Positions 7,091 to 10,882 of a stretch of 10,882 nucleotides of DNA are shown in pieces. The notes beneath the pieces were generated by a model, which was given only the letters and a program-made list of their open reading frames with translations, ran no database searches and was not told the DNA's origin. Where the stretch lies: contig CALMHV010000021.1 of NCBI GenBank assembly GCA_937863905.1, positions 1-10,882 of the forward strand, in the 5' to 3' direction. The stretch's first letter is position 1, and every line of letters begins with the position of its first letter. The stretch comes from an uncultured Bacillota bacterium (lineage in GTDB: Bacteria > Bacillota > Sulfobacillia > UBA995 > UBA9673). The position numbers were made by a program, and so were the translations under genes.

Positions 7091-8469
7091 CCTTGGCTTC
7101 CCCCGCGACGGACGGCGACCTTGGCCGCACTCTCGAGTACATCCGCCAGGGGCGGGACCGGTTTTTGGACGATTTGACCGGCCTCTGCCGCCTGGAAAGC
7201 GTCTCGGCCTGGGGCCGGAGTCTGCGCGAAACGGCCCAGGCTGTCGCCGCCCTCCTGGAGCGAGCCGGCGTGGAGGTCGCCATACGGGAGACGGCCGGCC
7301 AGCCGGTGGTCATCGGCCGGGCCCGGGGGCGGACCGACCGGACCATCGTCTTCTACAACCACTACGACGTTCAGCCCCCCGACCCCCTGGAGGCCTGGGT
7401 GTCGCCGCCGTTCCAGCCCGTTCTTAGGGACGGGCGCCTCTACGGCCGCGGGACCGCCGACAACAAGGGGAACCTCACCGCCCGCATCCAGGCGGTCGAA
7501 GCCTGGAATCGCGCGGGGGGCGGGCTTCCGGTTTCGGTGGCTTTCGTCTTCGAGGGGGAGGAGGAGACCGGTAGTCCGAACCTTGGCCCCGTCGTCCAGG
7601 AGAACGCTGACTGGCTCGGCCGGGCCGAGGGCGTCGTCTGGGAGTCCGGCTACCGCGACGCCGATGGCCGGCCCACCGTCTCCCTGGGCGTCAAGGGCAT
7701 CTGCTACATCGAACTCCGCGCCCGCGGCGCACGCTCCGACCTGCATTCCTCACAGGCCACCCTGGTCCCCAATCCCGCCTGGCGCCTCGTCTGGGCCCTG
7801 GCGACGATCAAGGACGGCAGCGAGCGCATCCTCATCGAGGGCTTCTCCGACGCGGTTCGCGAGCCGAGTCCGGCCGACCTCGAACTCCTGCAAGCCATTC
7901 CCGACGGGGCGGAGTCCATGGCCCGCAATTTCGGCCTCCCCGGGCTCCTCGGCGGGCTGAAGGGGGTCGCGGCCCACCGCCGCAACTTCTTCGCTCCGAC
8001 GGCCACCATCTGCGGGCTCAACTCCGGCTACACCGGCCCGGGGGAGAAGACCGTCCTGCCGTCCGAGGCCATGGCCAAGCTCGACTTCCGTCTCGTACCC
8101 GACCAGGACCCCGAGGACATCCAGGCCAAGGTCAGAGCCCATCTCCAACGCCACGGCTTCGGCGATATCGAGGTGAAGGTGTTCGCCGGAGAACGACCGG
8201 CCCGCACCGACCCGTCCTCGCCTTTCGTGGCCCTGGTGCGCTCGGCCATGCGCGAGACCTACGGGCAGGAGGCCATCGTCTACCCGACCATGACGGGGTC
8301 CGGGCCGATGCCCGTCTTCTCCGACCTGGGCCTTCCGGTGGCCGGCCTCGGCGTGGGCCATCCGGGCTCCGCCGTCCACGCCCCCAATGAAAACATCGTG
8401 GTCGAGGACTACTTCCTGGGTATCGAGACGGTCGCCACCCTACTGGCCAGAGCCGGGGCCACGCCGTGA
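7087..8469 (+). CDS. M20-family metallopeptidase (dipeptidase/carboxypeptidase type)
   Basis: A 460-aa di-zinc peptidase or deacylase of the M20/ArgE/DapE/CPG2 superfamily, longer-domain dipeptidase type. Metal and catalytic residues can be followed in order: H92 and D94 in YNHYDVQPPD, D125 in GRGTADNKGN, the catalytic/metal pair E159-E160 in FEGEEETGS, E186 in VVWESG as probable third-site ligand, and H431 in GSAVHAPNEN. H220 in SDLHSS lies in the lid/dimer domain, which inserts at about 200-320. No signal peptide is seen, so it is probably cytoplasmic. It starts at an ATG overlapping the cyclo-ligase stop by 4 nt, with only a short GAGG upstream, suggesting translational coupling. Substrate cannot be read from sequence; dipeptides, N-acyl amino acids or carbamoyl amino acids are all possible. 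Confidence 0.9.
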   Translation: MTLASPATDGDLGRTLEYIRQGRDRFLDDLTGLCRLESVSAWGRSLRETAQAVAALLERAGVEVAIRETAGQPVVIGRARGRTDRTIVFYNHYDVQPPDPLEAWVSPPFQPVLRDGRLYGRGTADNKGNLTARIQAVEAWNRAGGGLPVSVAFVFEGEEETGSPNLGPVVQENADWLGRAEGVVWESGYRDADGRPTVSLGVKGICYIELRARGARSDLHSSQATLVPNPAWRLVWALATIKDGSERILIEGFSDAVREPSPADLELLQAIPDGAESMARNFGLPGLLGGLKGVAAHRRNFFAPTATICGLNSGYTGPGEKTVLPSEAMAKLDFRLVPDQDPEDIQAKVRAHLQRHGFGDIEVKVFAGERPARTDPSSPFVALVRSAMRETYGQEAIVYPTMTGSGPMPVFSDLGLPVAGLGVGHPGSAVHAPNENIVVEDYFLGIETVATLLARAGATP

Positions 8470-8509
8470 CCCTGGAGACGGCGATGAAGAGGATACAAGC
8501 GCCGCCGGG

Positions 8510-8956
8510 CTAGCGGGCCACCAGGCGCGTCCCCACGACCAGGAGCGCCACCCCCAGGACGCGGACCCAGGTCATTGGATTGGGTGTCGTCTCAAACCAA
8601 CCGAAATGGTCCAGGACCACGGCCGCCGCGAGTTGCGCGGTGACGATGGTCGAGACCCCGAGCCCGGCGCCGGTAATCGGGAAGGCGAAGGCGACCCCGG
8701 CGATGATGATGACGCTGAGGACCCCGCCAAGGTAGGCGTACCAGGGAATGTGCCCGAGTTCCAGACTCCGCGGCAGGCTCTGCCGGGCCACCAGGAAGGC
8801 TCCCGCGAGAAGCAGGCCCGCGAGCACGGCGCCGATCACGTGGACCGCGACGCTCGTGCCGAGGAGACTCACGCGTTTTGACAGCGCGGCGTTGAAAGCG
8901 CCCTGAAAGGACATGGCCGCCCCGCTCACCGCGGCCGCGACCAGAGCCAAGAGCAT
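8510..8956 (-). CDS. DMT-superfamily membrane protein, YdcZ/DUF606 type
   Basis: A 148-aa integral membrane protein resembling the half-size DMT transporter family DUF606 (YdcZ). Five hydrophobic segments at about 1-20, 31-56, 73-95, 97-115 and 129-146 fit the family. Typical motifs are FQGAFNAALSK (17-27), PWYAYLGGVLSV (71-82) and the TAQLAAAVVLDHFGWF block (106-121). Substrate is unknown; half-size DMT proteins are expected to work as dimers. Start is uncertain: an AGGAGGTG at 8975-8982 overlaps the in-frame GTG 8977, which is therefore a poor start. CTG 8968 has ideal 6-nt spacing but is a rare codon. ATG 8956 has a weak GGAAGG and is the conservative choice. The gene converges on the peptidase with 40 nt between stops; no hairpin terminator was seen there. 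Confidence 0.88.
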   Translation of the reverse strand: MLLALVAAAVSGAAMSFQGAFNAALSKRVSLLGTSVAVHVIGAVLAGLLLAGAFLVARQSLPRSLELGHIPWYAYLGGVLSVIIIAGVAFAFPITGAGLGVSTIVTAQLAAAVVLDHFGWFETTPNPMTWVRVLGVALLVVGTRLVAR

Positions 8957-9020
8957 CTTGCCTTCCAGCCCCGACACCTCCTGGTCTTAGTCTGTCCAGG
9001 CACCGGCCGGTACCGCCGCC

Positions 9021-9050
9021 TTGACAAAGGCCGCCTCGCGTATGTACCCT
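9021..9050 (+). promoter_or_regulatory. Candidate sigma-A-type promoter of the 284-aa gene
   Basis: A perfect -35 hexamer TTGACA at 9021-9026 is followed after 18 nt by TACCCT (9045-9050), a weak -10. TATGTA at 9041 matches better but is only 14 nt away. It sits 21 nt upstream of the ATG at 9071 and 9 nt before GGAGGTG, in the 114-nt divergent gap with the YdcZ-type gene. Confidence 0.45.
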
Positions 9051-9070
9051 CTATATCTGGAGGTGGACCG

Positions 9071-9925
9071 ATGCCCGAGGTGACGAGAGTGCCGCGCCAT
9101 TTTGGTGACTTGATTGAAACCGCTTGGCAGGTGCCGGCCTTCGTTGAATCGGTCGTCTCCAGCCGCTACGTGGTGAACTGGCTGAACGTCCAGGTCCCTT
9201 CCTTTAGTCAGCTCGAGGTCTTTCTGGCCGCGAACTGGTACGACGGGTCCATCCGCCGGCGTTATGCCGGCCTGGCGGTCGCTCTCGCCGAGATTCGCAA
9301 AGCCTGGCCCGACCACTTCCAGATCGAGGACCTTTCGCCGGAGAGCCTGGACCTGGAGGACTGGGAAGAGGTCTTCCTCCGCCTCATGCAGCGCGGCTAC
9401 CCGTCGGGCGTCGTCGGCGAGGTTCTCAGGGCCGTCTTTCCCTACATCACCGAACTCCGCGACGACGATGTCTTCCTGGGTGACGAGATCGAGATCTACT
9501 TCATGATTCCCTACATCGGCCGGAACCGAGAACTGGCGCAGGACCAGATCGTGCGCGAAGCTCTGCGCTACGGCGCCGACAAGCAGGAACTGGAGTACCA
9601 CCTCCGCCGCCGCAAGCCACCCAAGGCCCCGTACCGCGGGGCCATCGTGCTCACCTTCAAAGACCCGGGCGAGGCGCCTCTCGCCTGGCGGGCGCGCCGT
9701 GAGTCCTCAGGCTGGCTGCGTGTGCCGGTGCGCATCCCGCAGGTCAACATCACCACGAGGCTCGAGGTCTGGATCAACTACAACGTCGCTTTCCGCGGCT
9801 ACTGGCTCGCCCAGATGTGTCTTCTGGCCTCTGGGCGGGGCGGCGGGAGCCGGACCGTCCCCCAGGAAATCCAGGCGGAGTGGGCCGACATCCGGTCGCG
9901 CCTGGGCGGGCGGCAGGCGACCTGA
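9071..9925 (+). CDS. Unrecognised 284-aa protein
   Basis: I do not recognise this protein. The gene is well supported by GGAGGTG (9059-9065) 5 nt before the ATG, a candidate promoter, and codon use like its neighbours. The product is soluble-looking, with no signal peptide or clear membrane helix. Residues 1-130 look mainly helical and rich in aromatics and acids (FVESVVSSRYVVNWLNV, AEIRKAWPDHFQIEDLSP, DLEDWEEVFLRLMQRGYP). Residues 131-185 hold an acidic strand (DDDVFLGDEIEIYFMIPYIG) and a basic helix ending HLRRRKPPK. The rest (190-250) looks beta-rich (AIVLTFKDPG, GWLRVPVRIPQVNITTRLEVWINYNVAF). The only cysteine is C250. It stands alone between a divergent transporter and converging SASP genes, so context gives no role beyond possible sporulation association, which is inference. 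Confidence 0.78.
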   Translation: MPEVTRVPRHFGDLIETAWQVPAFVESVVSSRYVVNWLNVQVPSFSQLEVFLAANWYDGSIRRRYAGLAVALAEIRKAWPDHFQIEDLSPESLDLEDWEEVFLRLMQRGYPSGVVGEVLRAVFPYITELRDDDVFLGDEIEIYFMIPYIGRNRELAQDQIVREALRYGADKQELEYHLRRRKPPKAPYRGAIVLTFKDPGEAPLAWRARRESSGWLRVPVRIPQVNITTRLEVWINYNVAFRGYWLAQMCLLASGRGGGSRTVPQEIQAEWADIRSRLGGRQAT

Positions 9926-9964
9926 ACCCGCGCTGAATGGTCTTGGTTCCGCTGGATAGGATAG

Positions 9965-9993
9965 GGGAGCGGCTGCTCAAGGCAGCCGCTCCC
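9965..9993. terminator. Perfect 12-bp hairpin between convergent genes
   Basis: GGGAGCGGCTGC (9965-9976) and its exact complement GCAGCCGCTCCC (9982-9993) enclose a 5-nt loop. It lies 39 nt after the 284-aa gene stop on the plus strand and 38 nt after the first SASP stop on the minus strand, so it may stop transcription from both sides. No strong T-tract follows in either direction. The stem repeats almost exactly behind the second SASP gene. Confidence 0.65.
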
Positions 9994-10001
9994 GATGTTT
10001 C

Positions 10002-10021
10002 ACAGGCTGCTCACAGCCTGT
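10002..10021 (-). terminator. Second hairpin close to SASP 1 stop
   Basis: ACAGGCTG (10002-10009) and CAGCCTGT (10014-10021) form an 8-bp stem with a 4-nt loop. On the minus strand it begins 10 nt after the SASP stop and is followed 8 nt later by the larger hairpin, giving a tandem pair. It may act as terminator or protect the mRNA 3' end. Confidence 0.5.
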
Positions 10022-10031
10022 CTTGCGCCCG

Positions 10032-10277
10032 TTAGACGGTCGTGCCGCCAGTCGGCCGCAGGCCGGAACCGCCGGCGAGGCGAGTTTCCGCGTCGTGAAT
10101 CATCCGACGGACCATGTACCCGCCCATCGAGCCGCACTGACGGGAGGTGTAATCTCCGAAGTACCCGTCCGTGGGGATCTGGAGGCCGATCTCACGCGCG
10201 ACCTCATACTTGAACTGATCGAGCGCGGCTTCGGCGCCCCGGACCAGAATCCGGTTTGAACTGCGATTGCTGGGCAT
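10032..10277 (-). CDS. Alpha/beta-type small acid-soluble spore protein (SASP 1)
   Basis: An 81-aa alpha/beta-type SASP, the DNA-coating protein made in the forespore that protects spore DNA and is degraded for amino acids on germination. The family layout is clear: SNRILVRGAEAALDQFKYEV helix, germination-protease site E25-V26-A27/R28-E29-I30, then GDYTSRQCGSMGGYMVRRMI, which contains the second conserved helix that lies on DNA. A short, non-conserved GLRPTGGTTV ends it. ATG 10277 has a strong GGGGGAGGTGA just upstream. It is about 88% identical by eye (59 of 67 aligned residues) to the next SASP upstream on the same strand. Expected regulation is by forespore sigma-G; I could not find a convincing promoter in the 189-nt gap upstream. 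Confidence 0.95.
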   Translation of the reverse strand: MPSNRSSNRILVRGAEAALDQFKYEVAREIGLQIPTDGYFGDYTSRQCGSMGGYMVRRMIHDAETRLAGGSGLRPTGGTTV

Positions 10278-10409
10278 CTATTGTCACCTCCCCCTGAATG
10301 TGGTTTCGGTTCCCTAGGCCGAACATTGTCTTGAAAACCCGCGCTTCCCGAAACCTCTTTGGCCAGCCGCTATTTTGCAGATTTTCCTGCTCGTCTTCCC
10401 TCCAATGAC

Positions 10410-10436
10410 GGAGCGGCTGATGAAAACAGCCGCTCC
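10410..10436 (-). terminator. Hairpin behind SASP 2, same stem as behind SASP 1
   Basis: GGAGCGGCTG (10410-10419) pairs perfectly with CAGCCGCTCC (10427-10436) across a 7-nt loop, 30 nt after the SASP 2 stop on the minus strand. The 10-bp stem is identical to the core of the hairpin at 9965-9993. No T-tract follows on the minus strand; on the plus strand a TTACTTTTCTGTT stretch follows. The hairpin sits in the 189-nt gap upstream of SASP 1. Confidence 0.6.
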
Positions 10437-10466
10437 TGGCGTTACTTTTCTGTTCTAGTCGCGGAC

Positions 10467-10772
10467 CTAGCGGGTTGGATAGCCTCCCAAGCCGACTCCG
10501 CCGTAACCGCCGGCCACGCCTCCGCCGACACCGACGTTGGTCGTGCCGAACCCGACGGTCGTGAGCCCGGCGCCACCGGCCAAACGAAGCTCCGCGTCCT
10601 GAATCATCCGGCGGACCATGTAGCCACCCATGGCCCCGCACTGACGAGACGGGTAGTCCCCGAAATAGCCGTCGGCCGGAATCTGGATGCCGATTTCGCG
10701 GGCGACCTCGTACTTGAACTGGTCAAGCGCGTGTTCGGCTCCCCGGACGAGAATGCGATTGGACTGCCCCAC
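10467..10772 (-). CDS. Alpha/beta-type small acid-soluble spore protein with Gly-rich tail (SASP 2)
   Basis: A 101-aa alpha/beta-type SASP, same role as its neighbour: forespore DNA binding and protection. The core (residues 4-70) has SNRILVRGAEHALDQFKYEV, the germination-protease site E22-V23-A24/R25-E26-I27, and GAMGGYMVRRMI. After the core comes a tail of about 30 residues that SASP 1 lacks; 13 of residues 74-101 are Gly, with Val and Tyr (GVGGGVAGGYGGVGLGGY). Typical SASPs are about 60-75 aa, so this one is long. The start is GTG 10772, with AGGAGGAGGTGA about 6 nt upstream. It has its own downstream hairpin, so the two SASPs are probably separate transcription units. Expected sigma-G control cannot be shown from the sequence. 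Confidence 0.94.
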   Translation of the reverse strand: MGQSNRILVRGAEHALDQFKYEVAREIGIQIPADGYFGDYPSRQCGAMGGYMVRRMIQDAELRLAGGAGLTTVGFGTTNVGVGGGVAGGYGGVGLGGYPTR

Positions 10773-10882
10773 TCTTTTTCACCTCCTCCTGGTAATCAGT
10801 TCCTGCGTCGACTCTTCTGTTGCATGACTAGGTTTGGCTTCACGTCAAGGACCCTATGCGAGTGAAACATTGGGCCTAATGG

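Noticed and set aside
10829..10860. Sigma-G-like promoter upstream of SASP 2 (minus-strand CGCATA, 18 nt, CAAACCTA)
   Set aside because: The -35 half is fair and spacing right, but the -10 half departs from CATnnTA by an inserted base; not strong enough to call.

Overview
The window is very GC-rich, densely coded DNA. It carries two alpha/beta-type small acid-soluble spore protein (SASP) genes, strong GGAGG-type ribosome sites with frequent GTG/TTG starts, and a sodium-pump-style methylmalonyl-CoA carboxyltransferase cluster. Together these point to a high-GC, endospore-forming member of the Bacillota (Clostridia-like, possibly anaerobic or propionate-handling). The species cannot be told from the sequence alone.

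Region 1 (1-4383, + strand) is one tight operon for the succinyl-CoA / methylmalonyl-CoA / propionyl-CoA interconversion. In order: catalytic subunit of methylmalonyl-CoA mutase (5' end cut by the window), its separate B12-binding subunit, methylmalonyl-CoA epimerase, carboxyltransferase (MmdA/PccB type), a small 84-aa TTG-started protein that probably belongs to the same complex, and a biotin carrier protein. The mutase makes (R)-methylmalonyl-CoA from succinyl-CoA, the epimerase converts it to the (S) form, and the carboxyltransferase passes the carboxyl group to or from biotin on the carrier. The membrane beta subunit of a Na+-pumping decarboxylase and the mutase chaperone MeaB are not among these genes.

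Region 2 (4384-6459) holds a membrane-anchored GH18-fold protein (+) with an altered catalytic motif. It converges on a small DUF3467-family gene (-), which is divergent from an ASCH-domain gene (+).

Region 3 (6476-8977) has 5-formyltetrahydrofolate cyclo-ligase overlapping by 4 nt an M20-family metallopeptidase (+), followed by a convergent DMT/YdcZ-type membrane protein (-).

Region 4 (8978-10882) has an unrecognised 284-aa protein (+) behind a TTGACA promoter element. It is followed by two tandem SASP genes (-), each with a downstream hairpin built on the same stem sequence. The second SASP has a glycine-rich tail.

Most of the window is recognisable metabolism and sporulation. I found no convincing evidence of a wholly new system. 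The items most worth a second look are the altered GH18 motif, the unrecognised 284-aa protein, the SASP/hairpin duplication and the small subunit inside the mmd cluster.
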